A DNA stretch of 64,000 nt from Avena insularis. Its lineage: Eukaryota; Streptophyta; Magnoliopsida; Poales; Poaceae. The notes below the pieces were generated by a model that was not told the DNA's origin, did not search any database, and saw nothing but the letters and a program-made list of their open reading frames with translations. Below are positions 35,414 to 47,952 of this stretch, one piece after another. The position numbers were made by a program, and so were the translations under genes. Location of the stretch: NCBI GenBank assembly GCA_023614405.1, contig JAJUPC010000041.1:868001-932000 (forward strand), given 5' to 3'. Within the stretch, counting starts at the first letter, position 1. Every line of letters begins with the position of its first letter.

Positions 35414-38400
35414 AGGCACCTCCCCTATGAGCTTGGCCTCCCAGCCATGGCCATCTGCCATCCTGGGCACTACATAGGTGGACATCATCAAGAGGTAGCC
35501 TCAGCTCAAACCTCTTCCGCGAGGGAACCCATACTAATGCATATAAACTTCTGGCTAAGCCCTACCCAATTCAGGTATTGTGGTTGTACGGTAAAATTGG
35601 AATGGTATCGCATCTGAACCCAACCATCAGTTTTTATAAAGGGCTAAGGCTCATGCCTCAACATTTTCATCATCAAATCCTTTTGTGTCCATAACACATG
35701 TCAAAACATTTCAATAGAATGAATCCTCATTCCAAGGTTTTCATAATCATTTTCACCAAGTATTCCCATCTAAAGTGATCAAGTTTTATGCTTAGCACTA
35801 GCTAGTACGGTTAAGAGTGTTCACTAATGAGGGGTGCTAATCCTCAATCTCATGCCATAGAATGACATCTAAGTATAGGCCTAGTTTTATACTATTTATG
35901 CTATCTATACTACTTTTCCAATCCTCAGGAAGCACTAACTAAAAGTAAATAACTTTGGTAAAATAAAAGAATAAAGCTTGCAAGTAAAACTTGGGATTGG
36001 TCTAAATCAAAGGTATATAACCAAAGCATGCCTAATGCATCTTATCAAGTTTGCAAGTATTAGCTTGCATAGTTCTAGCTTGCCTTGAGTAGAGTAGTGC
36101 TTGAAGTTTTCCTCTTCTTCTTCTTCTTCTGGGTAGTACTCCTCCTCCTCGTATCCGGGGTCGGTACTATCATCTATAAATAAATACGGGGTACACAATC
36201 ACCAAACAATACTTAGCTAGTTCTATTTAGCACACTAAGGCTCACAATTGATGATCTAGCATCATCACAATCATCACATGAAATAAAAACAGTTTTATTT
36301 AGTTTATTTTAGAAAAGTAATTTCTACTCATTGAAATTAATTAACATTTAATATTCTCCAATTAAAATATGGGATCATGTGTACACATGTCATCACCACA
36401 TATTCTAATACATGGGAATGTGATTTAAAGTGTTGATCATATTTTATAAAGTTTAAGATTATTATTTAATAGATTTAAAGTGACTAGAAATGCCCTAATA
36501 GCATTAATTTGGTACTAGTCCAATGTCACTGCATGCAAACCTAAGTATTTTTACATATTCAGATAGATATTGTCAAATGTGATTTTTGAGAGTTGGAATC
36601 AACTCAAAAGCTATTATGGTTGATTTTTGAAAAATGTTTGAATAAGTTGCAAATATCTCTGTTTATTATTTTTACTATAGATTATATCTAACTCTAAATG
36701 ATTTAAATCCAACAGGCTTGGATAGATAATTTAAATATCTTTCTAACAAAATTTGAATTATGCAATTTGGTTCAGTGAAACTCTATGAATTGATTTTTGA
36801 TTCTGTGGACAGAAACTAGTTTAAACTAACATGGAAAATCCTTATTTGAATTTCTGGGCCTGCGTGGGAAAGCTAAACGGGTCGGCCCAACTGCACTGCT
36901 TAGCGCATCGGGCTGCAGACAGACGGGGTCCACCAGTCAGCGAGACTAATTAGACGAAACAGTATATACGCATATGAGTCGTGCGATCTAATTCTAATCT
37001 AACGGCTGGGAGTCGTCATCGACGACGAACTGTTCCAACAAGAAATTTAACCTAGCGCAGTGGTGGGGGTCTGGCTAGGCTGACCTGCGCTCCAGCTAGG
37101 GTCGGTGATGGGGCGATCGACGTGGTAGACGATGCCGGTTCGAGGCATGGTCATGGCAGGTCTTGGGGTGGTTGAAATCAACGGCGCTCTTCTCCTCCAG
37201 CAACGGCGGGCTCCAGCCAAATTCCGGTGAGAGAGAGCTCTCCTTGCTCCGAGAAGAAGTGGGGGAGGATCAGTGAGGAGTGGTGAGTGCTGGGGTGTGG
37301 AGAAATGAGGCAGGGGAGGCCTCCTTTTATACTGCAGCGAGGGGACCAAATGGTGCGGGCGCGGTCTCGTCGGTGACGACGCTACAGGATGCTAGCGGCG
37401 TGGCTGAGGCTAGGGGACGGTGCTGTGTTCCCTGGCGATCGTTGCTGGCTTAAAGGTGAGGCATGGGGCGGTGTGGAACGGTCGGGCGCGTGTGGCGCTC
37501 GGCGCAGAGGAGGAGGTGTTTGCGACAGCGTGAGGAAGCTGCGGGTTGCGCGATGGCGAACGGGGGTGTCTACGGGGTAGTGGTGGTCATGGCGAGTGTG
37601 AGTGTGTGCGGTGAGGGTGAGGCGCGGTCTGTGCGAGGCGGTCGGGCGTGGCGAGCTGGCGCGCTCTAGGCATGGCACAGAGACATAGGGCGCGGCGGTG
37701 CTAGGGTGGTCCAGGGCTCTCCTGTGGCAGGGGCTTGGACAGGGGGTGGCGGTGGATGCTCGCGTGTCTGGTGCGCGTCATGGCTGAGGGCGGCGATGCT
37801 CCTGGCGCACTGTCCACTGTCATCCGGCGACGACCAAAAATGGGCGGCGCTCCACTATGCACAGCGTCTAAAGGGGGTTGGTCCAGGTGCTGGCTAGGCT
37901 CAGGGGAGACAAGGGAGTTAAGGGGAGACCCAATGGTCGAGGGATTACTGTGGAAACAATGAATTTGGGCAGTAGGTTATTTTGTGTAATTAAGGTGTTT
38001 GATGAAATGGCCGCAAGAGAAATACTTTGAAATTTTTGATTCAAATTTGGTGAGTGGTTTGATCTTAAGCTTGAGTATCTATGTTTGCTTGGAGAGGTCA
38101 AGTGGAATTGGTTTGGTAGGTTTTTAAAAAAGTGGGATCTTAGTACGTACACTTGATTCAATTTTCAACTGTCCATTAAATTGATTTGGAAATAGCTTTT
38201 GTTAGTTTGTAAGGTAGGCTTGGATTCACTTTTACTTGGTCTAGCAAGGGGTGAAAAGAAGTAGAATTGTTTCTGTTAAAATTTCTCTTCTAGGGACACT
38301 CAAAGTGGCCTAGTGGTTAACTTTGGCCAAAATAACCATTTGCTTTATTTATTCATATTTGATTTCTTTTTCTTTTGATTTTGTTTGTAATTGGCCTAGA

Positions 38401-38588
38401 TGATGTAGCATTCACCTTTAAACCATTTCTAATCATTTGTAGCAATCAAGCATGGCATTTTCAATCAATTATACACTAATGCAAAACACACATGCATTCA
38501 TATTCATTTTACTAATATCAGTTTTTGTTAACCCTACATTAGGTGATTAGAACTTGATAATCATGATTAGAAGTTTTGGGATGTTACA
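35414..38588 (-). repeat. Right LTR (5' LTR) of Tekay element, second piece
   Basis: It starts with the right AGGCA copy (35414-35418), continues the LTR broken at 24938 and ends GGGATGTTACA at 38588, followed by the TCTGT duplication. Without the Athila element this LTR would be about 3.9 kb. It matches 15336-18376 throughout, with small insertions (for example near 37600-37690 and 38245-38290) absent from the left copy. Confidence 0.93.
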
Positions 38589-38593
38589 TCTGT
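38589..38593. repeat. Target site duplication TCTGT (right)
   Basis: Pairs with 14593-14597. Confidence 0.95.
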
Positions 38594-41500
38594 ACAATGG
38601 TGCTTCAGCTCAGACAAGCCTCGAACGAGTTCATCCCGGTGCCGCTGCGTCGACAAGCGTCATTTCGCTTCAAAGACGCGACACAACTCGCGACGCGACA
38701 CACCGCCTTCATCCACGACGCTTGTTCCCTTCGTTTTTCGGAGACCCTAGGACATATCCTCTGACGTTCAGTACACCTATCTATAGCCGGTTGTCCCATC
38801 AATCTACAACACAAAATTTCGCTGCAAACGGAGGTCCGTAGCATTTAGAATCATGTTTGCAAGATCTGCATATTGCACTGTACCGCACAATGAGATTTTA
38901 GTCAGACTCGTTAGTGTAAACGCGAACGCACTGTAGATTTCCTCTCTGTTCTCACTAATATTCCATCCCATCCAGTGCATCTATGGAGAAAATCATCACG
39001 TATATCTCATATTGGTAACACCAGCTATGAGTAGAATCAAACCTCGTATAAATCCGTGCAGGAGTAGCCTCAGAATCATCCGACGAAGTTCATTCAAGCG
39101 GGCTGCAAACACACACTCTAAAAATTCAGTTTCAGTTCATCACCGATATGTTCATGTCCTTCTTGCAAAGAGCCTCCTGGCCTTTCTCCTTTCCAAACCT
39201 ATAGACTGGCCCTCTGTTCCTTTTCAATAATCTCCACGACATTTACCTTTTTTTCAACCCGCGGTGCATACGAACTATGTAAATCCCACCTAGGCCCCTC
39301 TCTCTCATATCAATGCTTTGACCATGTTTTAAGAAAGATCTAAAACAAATTTAGAAAAAACCCAAAACATGAAGTTTGTTTGTTTTGAAATTCCCTGAAA
39401 CAATATGTCCTTTGTTTATTTTGGCAAAAAATTAAATAGTAACAAACATTTTCTATTATTAATAAATGCTCTATTAAATGATTAAATCACATCTTTTAAT
39501 TCATAACTCCAAATGTTGCATATGATATATGTTTTCTAATCAGAAAAATGCCAGGAATTCAAATATGTCATTCAAAATAATTTTTGAGCAATTTAAAAAT
39601 TCGAAATTATTTTAAATGTCAATAAATGTCTTTTCTTAATAAATTCATAACTTTAATTCCGTAATTCCAAATTTGACAAATAATATGTCTAAATCGATAA
39701 GCACGACGAGCTCGTTCTGTTTATGCATTCCATGATATGAATTTAAGCATGCATCATATAAATATTAAGTATACAGAAATGTTTATGTGAGAAAAACATG
39801 ACTAAAAACTTAATAAAATAATTCGTTCTTGTACACCACACCTCACCCATGCCATGCTATGGTATGCAATGTAAATTGTGAATCATTCCATCATGGAATA
39901 CTTGTTTGTTTATTGCATATTATTTATATGATTGTGCTATGTATTTATTTCGGCCCCTTGTGTGTTTGGTTTTTATCCGGATAGACACTAAGCAAGGAGA
40001 ATACCAGGAGCCTCAGGAGTATTATCCGGATCCTTCCTATCCCGCAACTGAACTGCCAGGCAAGCAATTCCCCATGCTTGCATACATATAGTACCTATGC
40101 TTCTATCTTACTCTTGCTTCATTGAGTCACGATTGCATTAAATTGAATCCCAAGTAATGCATAGCCTTTAATTTTAAACCCCACCGAAGCTTGTTCCTCT
40201 ATCCCATGAGCCATTACTACAGGAGTTGTTTGAGCCATGCGAGTCATAGAATTTCATGTGTAGGGTTTGTGCGAGTCCTTGGATAATGAGGTACCTAAAC
40301 AACTTAATATGAGTAAAGAACTAATGAAAGAGGCATCGATGAGCATTATCTGTTATTTGGTTCTTTAAGCTCACTTGTGTCCCGTAGGACACCGAGTACT
40401 TGATTCCTGTTCCTTGACTATTCGCACTATACACATACGGGAGACCCTATGAACCCCCTTTGCCTGAGCTTGATTCGCACTTTATTTATTGGGGCCACAA
40501 AGTAGTTTGGGGCTTTATTATTATCTTGTACTTATGTCATGCTTTACTGCTTTATTTACGATTGTGCGTGGACATCTGTACTGTTTTGGGACGTGGAATG
40601 TTTTCGCGGTATCGACAAACCCAGTCACACTTTCGGGTTCTCAGTCATTTACAGCCATTGACGCAAACCCCGCGTCCGTCTCGGATCCGGCCAACTTCGT
40701 TGCGGGTAGCTTAGTGGGGTGGCCCCCTAAAATGATTTATGAATCTTGTGAATACTTTGTCGTGAGGCCTCGTTGCGTTTTATTTGGTTCTTCCCGAAGT
40801 TGATTGTGTGTGTGTTGCCATTTGTGCACCCCTACAGTGTAAATCTTTCTGAAAGCCATGTTTGCTGTTATGGACGACTTGGAGCACAGTTTCTCGATCA
40901 TGGACAAGCATAACTAAAGTACCGCTTTTATTTGACTAAGACATGACTAGTAATTAGTACAACACTCATGGAATGGTTAGTACAATTGCCAACGGATGGG
41001 TTGTTCTTCCGCTTTCTCGTCGGTAAGCGAGAAGGATGACGAGCAAGGTTATTTATGTTACTTATACAACTGTTGCTATTAATTAACGAGCGTCCGTCCA
41101 TCTCTGGTTGGGCGAATGTGTAGCGTGTCTCTATAGCACTTTGTAGATATTACATTTCGCTGCAATTGCGCCACCCCCAAGTTGTTCCATTTAGATGCAT
41201 TAAGACTTGCTGAGTACCCCTAGGGTCTCACACGATAAATATTTGGTTTAGGTGGATAGGTATGCTCTCCGGAAGGTTACCGGATCGAAGTGACCGCTGA
41301 TGGTGGCAATGATCGTCATGTGTAGAGATTTTGGGGATGGAGATCCGTGAGATCTGTGGGCGGGATGTGCTTATTTCAGAGGCATCTTATGTCAATTCCG
41401 CTTGATACTCTGGTGTGTGATGTATGAGGAGGTATCCTAAACTATTATATCTATCTAGGATATTTGGATCTTGTCATATGGCCTTGCAATATTTCTATTT

Positions 41501-41768
41501 CTTTTAAATGGTGTGGCTCTCATGTCTATTGTAAGTCGCAGACATACATACTCATTTGTGTATGTCGTGGTCGCTTTACCTGTCGCTTATGTTGCTCGCT
41601 CTTGTCCCGATGTTCTTGAAAGTGCATAAGGTGGTAGGCCGGTACTGTGCCCTGGTCCGCTTCGATGGGCCTACACGTGGGTGGCTTTGGGCCTCCGCGG
41701 TAGAATCACTTATCCACTTTTGGGTTCGTCCAGGCTTGAACTTAGAGCGTAATGTCCGAGCTATTACA
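38594..41768 (+). repeat. Outer element, right part
   Basis: Non-coding LTR-like DNA of mostly AT-rich character ending CGAGCTATTACA. Short frames such as 39906-40091 show no domain. The end is followed by the ATCAA duplication and the satellite. Confidence 0.7.
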
Positions 41769-44700
41769 ATCAAGGACCTCATAAAAAATCAAAACTGCAT
41801 CCAAGTCCATGCATTTAGCACAAGGACCCTTAACTGAGCAATGAAGTGTGTGTTTTGAGGTTTGAGCATACTAGCTTTCATCGTGCGAAATACTATCAAT
41901 AGAATATTTCTAGATGCTACGAATGGCAGAAAAGACCAAATGGTTAGCAATGTTTGGATTTGCCAGTCCAGATCAAATGATCAATGTTCAAAATAAATCC
42001 ATACACTATGTGAAGTGGTATGGTATTGTAAGATATAAGAGAATATAAAGATAAGATAAGAAGTAATGCGAATGGCCGATCTAATGGTAGGTCTCGTAGG
42101 AGCAAGGTGCTTGAGATCTAACATGGTCGATGTAAGTACAAGTTACATCAAGGACCTCATAAAATGTAAATTGCATCCAAGTCCATGCATTTAGCACAAG
42201 GACCCTGAAACTTTGCAATAAAGTGTGTGTTTTTAGATTTAACCATACAAACTAGCATTCATCGTGCTAAAGGCTATCAGTAGAATCTCTTTAGATGCTA
42301 AGAATGGAAAAGAAGATTCAACGATTAATAATGTTTGGATTTGCTAGTATTGATCCAACGGTGAATGTTCAAAGTTAATTCATACACTATGAAATGGTAT
42401 GGTATTGTAAGAGATAAGACAAGATGATAAGTACTACGAATGGCTGATCTAATGGTAGGTCTCGTAGGAGCAAGGTGCTTGAGAGATAACACGGTTGGTG
42501 GAATTAAAATTTACTTCAAGGACCTCATAAAAAATGAAAATTGCACCCAAGTCCATGTATTTAGCACAAGGACCCTGAAACTGAGCAATGAAGTGTGTGT
42601 TTTGAGGTTTGCGCCTACTAGTATTCATCGTGCTAAAGACTATCAGTAGAATCTTTCTAGATGCTAAGAATGGAAAAGAAGATTCAACGGTTAGCAATGT
42701 TTGGATTTGCCAGTCTTGATCCAACGGTCAATGTTCAAACTTAATTGTACACTATGAAGTGGTATGGTATTGTAAGATATAAGACAAGAGAAAGATAAAA
42801 TAGGAAGTAGTGTGAATGGCCGATCTAATGCTAGGGTCTCATAGGAGCGAGGTTCTTAAGAGTTACCATGGTCGGTGGAAGTACAACATACATCAAGGAC
42901 CTAATAGAAAATGAAAATTGCATCCAAGTCCATGCATTTAGCACAAGTACCCTGAAACTAAGCAATGAAGTTTGTGTTTTGAGGTTTGAACATATGTACT
43001 AGAATTCATCATGCTAAACACTATCAGTAGAATCTTTGTAGATGCTAAGAATGGAAATGAAGATCCAACGGTTAGCAATGTTTGGATTTTATAGTCTTGA
43101 TCCAAAGGTAAATGTTCAAAGTTTATCCGTACACTATGAACTGTTATGGTCTTGTAAGAGAGAAGACAAGATAAAGATAAGATAAGAATTACTGCGAATG
43201 GCCGATCTAATGGTAGGTCTCATAGGAGCGAGGTGCTTGAGAGTTAACACGATCGGTGGAAGTACAAGTTCCATCAAGGACCTCATAAAAATGAAAATTC
43301 CATCCAAGTCCATGCATTTAGCACAAGGACCCAAAACTGAGCAATGAAGTGTGTGTTTTGAGGTTTGCACATACTAGCGTTCATCATGCTAAAGACTATC
43401 AGTAGAATCTTTATATATGCTAAGAATGGAAAAGAAGATACAACAGTTAGAAATGTTTGGATTTGCTAGTCTTGATCCAACGGTCAATGTTCAAAGTTTA
43501 TCCGTACACTATATGAAGTTGTATGGCATTGTAATATATAAGACAAGATAAAGATAAGGTAAGAAGTATTGGGAATGGCCGATCTAATGGTAGGGTATCA
43601 TAGGAGCAAGGTGCTTAAGAGTTAACACGGTTGGTGGAAGTACAAGTTACATGAAGGACGTCATAAAAAATGAAAATTGCATCCAAGTCCGTGCATTTAG
43701 CACAAGGACCATGAAACCGAGCAATGAAGAGTGTGTGTTGAGGTTTGCACATATATGTAGCGTTCGTCGTGCTAAAGACTCTCAGTAGAATATTTCTAGA
43801 TGCTAAGAATAGAAAAGAACATCCAACGGTTAGCAATGTTTGGATTTGCTAGTGTTGATCCAATGGTCAATGTTCAAAGTTAATACATACACTATGCAGT
43901 GGTATGGTATCATAAGCGATAAGACAAGATAAATAAAAATAAGTACTGTGAATGGTTGATCTAATGGTAGGTCTCATAGGAGCAAGGTGCTTGAGAGTTA
44001 ACACGGTCAATGGAAGTACATGTTATGTCAAGGACCTCATAAAAATGAAAATTGCATCCAAGTCCATGCATTTAGCACAAGGACCCAGCAACTGAGCAAG
44101 GGAGTGCGTGTTGTCTCGTTTGCGCATACTAGCGTTGATCGTGCTAAAGACTATCAGTAGAATCTTTCTATATGCTAAGAATGGAAAAGAAGATCCAATC
44201 ATTAGCAATGTTTGGATTTTCCACTCTTGATCAAACGGACAATGTTCCGTACACTATACAGTTGTATGTTATTGTAAGAGATAAGACAAGATAAAGATAG
44301 GATAAGAAGTACTGTGAATGGCCGATCTAATGGTAGGTCTAGTAGGAGCGAGGTGCTTGAGAGTTAACACAGTCGATGGAAGTACAAGTTACATCAAGGA
44401 CCTCGTAAAAAAGAAAATTGCATCCAAGTCCATGCATTATTTAGCATAACGACCATGAAACTGAGCAATGAAGTGTGTGTTTGAGGTTTGCGCCTACTAG
44501 CATTCATTGTGCTAAAGACTATCAGTAGAATCTTTCTAGATGCTAAGAATGGAAAAAAACATTCAACGGTTAGCAATATTTTGATTTGCCAGTCTTGATC
44601 CAACGGTTAATGTTCAAAGTTAATTCATCCACTATGAAGTGGTATGGTATTGTAAGAGATAAGACAAGATAAAAATAAGATAAGAAGTAGTGCGAATGGC

Positions 44701-46075
44701 CAATCTAATGGTAGGGTATCGTAGGAGCGAGGTGCATGAGAGTTACCATGGTCGGTGGAAGTACAAGTTACATCAAGGAACTAATAAAAATGAAAATTGC
44801 ATCCAAGTCCATGCATTTAGCACAAGTACCCTGAAACTAAGAAATGAAGTGTGTGTTTTTAGGCATATATACTAGCATTCATCGTGCTAAAGACTATCAG
44901 TAGAATCCAAGTCCATTCATTTAGCACAAGCACCCTGAAATTGAGCAATGAAGAGTGTATGTTGAGATTTGCGCATATATGTAGCGTTCATCGTGCTAAA
45001 GACTCTTAGTAGAATATTTATAGATGCTAAGAATGGAAAAGAAGATCCAACAGTTAGCAATGTTTGGATTTTCTAGTCTTGATCCAACGGTCAATGTTCA
45101 AATTTTATCCGTACACTATGAAGTGGTATGGTATTGTAAGATATAAGACAAGATAAACATAAGATAAGAAGTACTGCGAATGGCCTATCTGATGGTAGGT
45201 TTCATACGAGCGAGGTTCTTTAGAGGTAACATGGTCGATGGAAGTACAAGTTACATCAAGGACCTCATAAAAATGAAAATTGCATCCAAGTCCATGTATT
45301 TTGCACAAGGACCCTAAAAACTAAGCAATGAAGTGTGTGTTTTTAGGTTTATACATTCTATTATTCATCGTGCTAAAGACTATCAGTAGAATCTTTCTAG
45401 ATGCTAAGAATGGAAAAGAAGATCCAACAGTTAGCCATGTTTGGATTTGCCAGTGTTGATCCAACGGTCAATGTTCCATACACTATACAGTGGTCTGGTA
45501 TTGTAAGAAATAAGACTTGATAAAGATAAGATAAGAAGTACTGCGAATGGCCGATGTAATGGTAGGTCTCGTAGAAGTGAGGTACTTGAGAGTTAACACA
45601 GTTGGTGGAAGTACAAGTTACTTCAAGGACCTCCTAAAAAATTAAATATGCATCCAAGTCCATGCATTTAGCACAAGGACCCTAAAATTGAGCAATGAAG
45701 TGTGTGATTTGAGGTTTGCGCATACTAGCGTTCATCGTGCTAAAGACTATTAGTAGAATATTTCTAGATTCTAAGAATGGAAAAGAAGATCCAACAGTTA
45801 ACAATGTTTGGATTTGCTAGTGTTGATCCAATGGTCAATGTTCCGTACACTATACAGTGGTCTGGTATTGTAAGAGAGAAGACAAGATAAAGATAAGAAG
45901 TATTGCGAATGGATGATCTAATGATAGGTTGCATAGGAGTGAGGTACTTGAGAGTTAACACAATCGGTGCAAGCACAAGTTCCATCAAGGACCTCATAAA
46001 AAGAAAATTGCATCCAAGTCCATGCATTTAGCACAAGGACCCTAAAACTGAGAAATGAAGTGTGTGTTTAGATAT
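41769..46075. repeat. Satellite array, right segment
   Basis: It begins with ATCAA (41769-41773) and the rest of the unit broken at 13078. Further units start at 41893, 42274, 42640, 43021, 43396, 43779, 44151, 44519, 44894, 45003, 45380 and 45747. Periods are 366-383 bp, except one unit shortened to 109 bp at 44894 by an internal deletion. The array stops within a unit at about 46075, where MULE sequence begins. Confidence 0.95.
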
Positions 46076-46083
46076 CTTATATC

Positions 46084-47115
46084 TTGTCTCGAGGGGGTCA
46101 GGTATAAGCAGACAGATAAGATATGCTTTTACAACCTCGTAATCAATGTCAACAACACTACCAGGTGATGTTTTCTTTACCTGAGCTTTGAAACTATACA
46201 ACATATGAAAACTATCATTCCACTTGCCTTGAATGAAGTCTAGAGCCATCTCCTTCCCATCAAAGACTCTATGGTAAGGAATCAGAACGTTAAACTTTTT
46301 GCTAATCTTTGCTCTGAGTTCAGCAGGTCCAATGTTATGATCCTGCCTCACCCAGTCAAGTACAGTAGCAGCAATCCACTTGGTAGTCACCGGTCTAATT
46401 TTACCACTTAAAGAAGTATTAGGGCAGTTGTGTTTCTTCGTGTTTACTTTGATCTGCATTCGATAAGAATCCAAATAATTCAGAGCTAGTTATCAGCATA
46501 ATAAATATGAGAAAGACTGAAACTAAATGTAGCTATTACAACCTGAAATGGGTGTCCACCCCGCATTGGAGATGCATGTAATCTCCATTTACACGCATTA
46601 CTTTCCCTACGGTGCACCCTAAATCTCTTTTGGTCGCTCTTTTCAATGATAAATTCGAACCCAACTCTGATTGCATAGGTTGCAACTGCATATCTGCAGT
46701 CCTCCACATTATCAAAGATAGTCCCCTCATCAATTGTAGGATTGTCCCTGTCAAAGTGTATCACTGGCCTATCCACGTCTTCATCGTCGTATCTACATAC
46801 CATTTCCACATCTTCACACTCCTCTTCCTCATCAGTCCCATAGTCAGGCTCAAAGTTCAAATCAACCAAATATTCCCTACTCTCCATCCTATTAGGGAAT
46901 TGACGCCCTGGATATGCTTTCTCATCATCATCCGCACCGCCACACGTTTCAGTGCCTTCATGCTCGCTTGACAAAGCATCATGCTCAAGGACAAGCTGTA
47001 CAGACGTCCTGCGGTTACCAACACATATCCTTGCCATCACCATGGGACTAGAAACACTAATTGGGGTACCTTCAATGTGGATGCACGACAACTTCTCCGG
47101 GCTCCATACCTCCAA
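46084..47115 (-). pseudogene. Mutator-like (MULE) transposase fragment
   Basis: Exon 1 runs 47115-46543 and exon 2 from 46453 down to about 46084, with a GT-AG intron at 46454-46542 (89 bp) whose removal keeps the frame. The N-terminal part is acidic (DYGTDEEEECEDVEM). It is followed by the MuDR-type N-terminal zinc-binding domain (FDNVEDCRYAVATYAIRVGFE, ESNACKWRLHASP) and the start of the transposase region (NIGPAELRAKISKKFNV, GSVVDIDYEVV). The catalytic DDE domain is missing because satellite DNA begins at about 46075. Terminal inverted repeats were not found. The surviving exons have no internal stops. Confidence 0.8.
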
Positions 47116-47516
47116 ATATCAACACCCCGCTTCCTCTCCTCCCGTTTTGTTGTTCTCTGTGCTCTCTAGACTTGAAGGAGGTTCCGTGCTCTCCAGCCGC
47201 GCAGGACCCATATCCATGCTCTCAAGCCTCGCAGGATCCATCTCCGAGCGGGATCCGGATCACCAGCGTCGTTGGGCCCCTAACCTAACGGCCGACGCTT
47301 AGTTTTCGTTTCCAGATGTGCCTAGGCAGTGGGCGGCGGCAAGGAGACAGGGTAGGGAGGGGAGAGGAGGGGAGAGGAGGGGACGTGAGGGGATGGCAGG
47401 GAGGGGAGGGCGGGAGGACGATGGCCCAAGGGGACGATGAGAGCGGTGCACGACTGAGCGGAGTGGCGGTGGCAGGAGCAGAGGAGAGGAGTAGAGCGGA
47501 GCTGGTTGTGACAAAG
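47116..47516. other. GC-rich region upstream of MULE fragment
   Basis: It contains a G-rich purine run (about 47350-47415) made of GGGGAGAGGAG-like units, which could form G-quadruplex DNA. No gene is recognised. Confidence 0.4.
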
Positions 47517-47625
47517 CATGGAAAATTGCACAATAATGTGTTGGTGGGCGGCACCAGCCCTCGAACCTGGGACGCGCGCCGTCGAAGGTGGAAGGGGCGG
47601 GCCCACCAGTCAGAAAACATGCCAC
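47517..47625 (+). repeat. 109 bp direct repeat, copy 1
   Basis: It pairs with 49411-49519: both are exactly 109 bp, with 7 mismatches by hand count. Starts CATGGAAAATTGCACAATAA, ends AAAACATGCCAC. The two copies flank the F-box pseudogene in the same orientation. Confidence 0.9.
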
Positions 47626-47952
47626 CTGTCAGCGCACTATGCACGGGGAGCACTTCATGGAATTTTTTATCAAGTCCCACATGTCAGTCTGTTTGATCAA
47701 AACTTGCATGCAGTGCATGGCTGGTTCACGCGCTAGTTCCGGAAAAAAGCCCGTTGATCCAAACTTGAATTGGCAGTTCTGCTTCATCTCCCCCGTCTCC
47801 TCGTCTCCTTGCAGTGGCAGTTCCGCTTCGTATCCTTGTCTCCTCGCAGTGGCACTTCTGCTTCGTCTCCCTCGTCTGTTATCCTCTTCTTCTTCTCCTC
47901 GCAGTGGTAGTTCTTCTTTCTTCTTCGATCAAACCATTCCCACACGTAAGCC

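Larger units (their letters stand above)
14598..38588 (-). mobile_element. Tekay-lineage chromovirus (Ty3/gypsy), minus strand
   Basis: Complete in outline: right (5') LTR from 24185 to 38588, interrupted by an Athila element; PBS for initiator tRNA-Met; pre-gag frame; gag with zinc knuckle; protease; RT; RNase H; integrase; chromodomain; purine tract; left (3') LTR 14598-18376. RT words ([31 protein letters not shown]) and a chromodomain after integrase place it in the Tekay/Del clade. Over the first ~275 bp the two LTRs differ at about 9% of positions by hand count. It is therefore older than the Athila element inside it. Confidence 0.93.
13079..41768 (+). mobile_element. Outer LTR-type element (probable solo LTR) carrying nested insertions
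   Basis: Its own sequence is 13079-14597 plus 38594-41768, about 4.69 kb. It starts TGTAGCATCCC, ends CGAGCTATTACA and is flanked by ATCAA. I find no protein domain, PBS or second copy of either end. This fits a solo LTR of a Tekay-type chromovirus family, whose LTRs are long and begin TGTARCATCCC. The left part shares the words TGCTCATGTCA and GCATTTGAGCATC with the LTR fragment ending at 53924. A non-autonomous element with unrecognised LTRs is the alternative. Confidence 0.7.

Noticed and set aside
11033..45308. Recurring minus-strand ORFs of 60-90 codons with words such as FPFLASRKILLIVFST and GPCAKCMDLDAIFIF
   Set aside because: They repeat with the ~375 bp satellite period and are merely frames of the tandem unit.
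47517..47625. tRNA-like B-box (GGTTCGAGG on the minus strand) suggesting a SINE or tRNA gene
   Set aside because: No matching A-box at the right distance, no cloverleaf, no poly-A tail seen.
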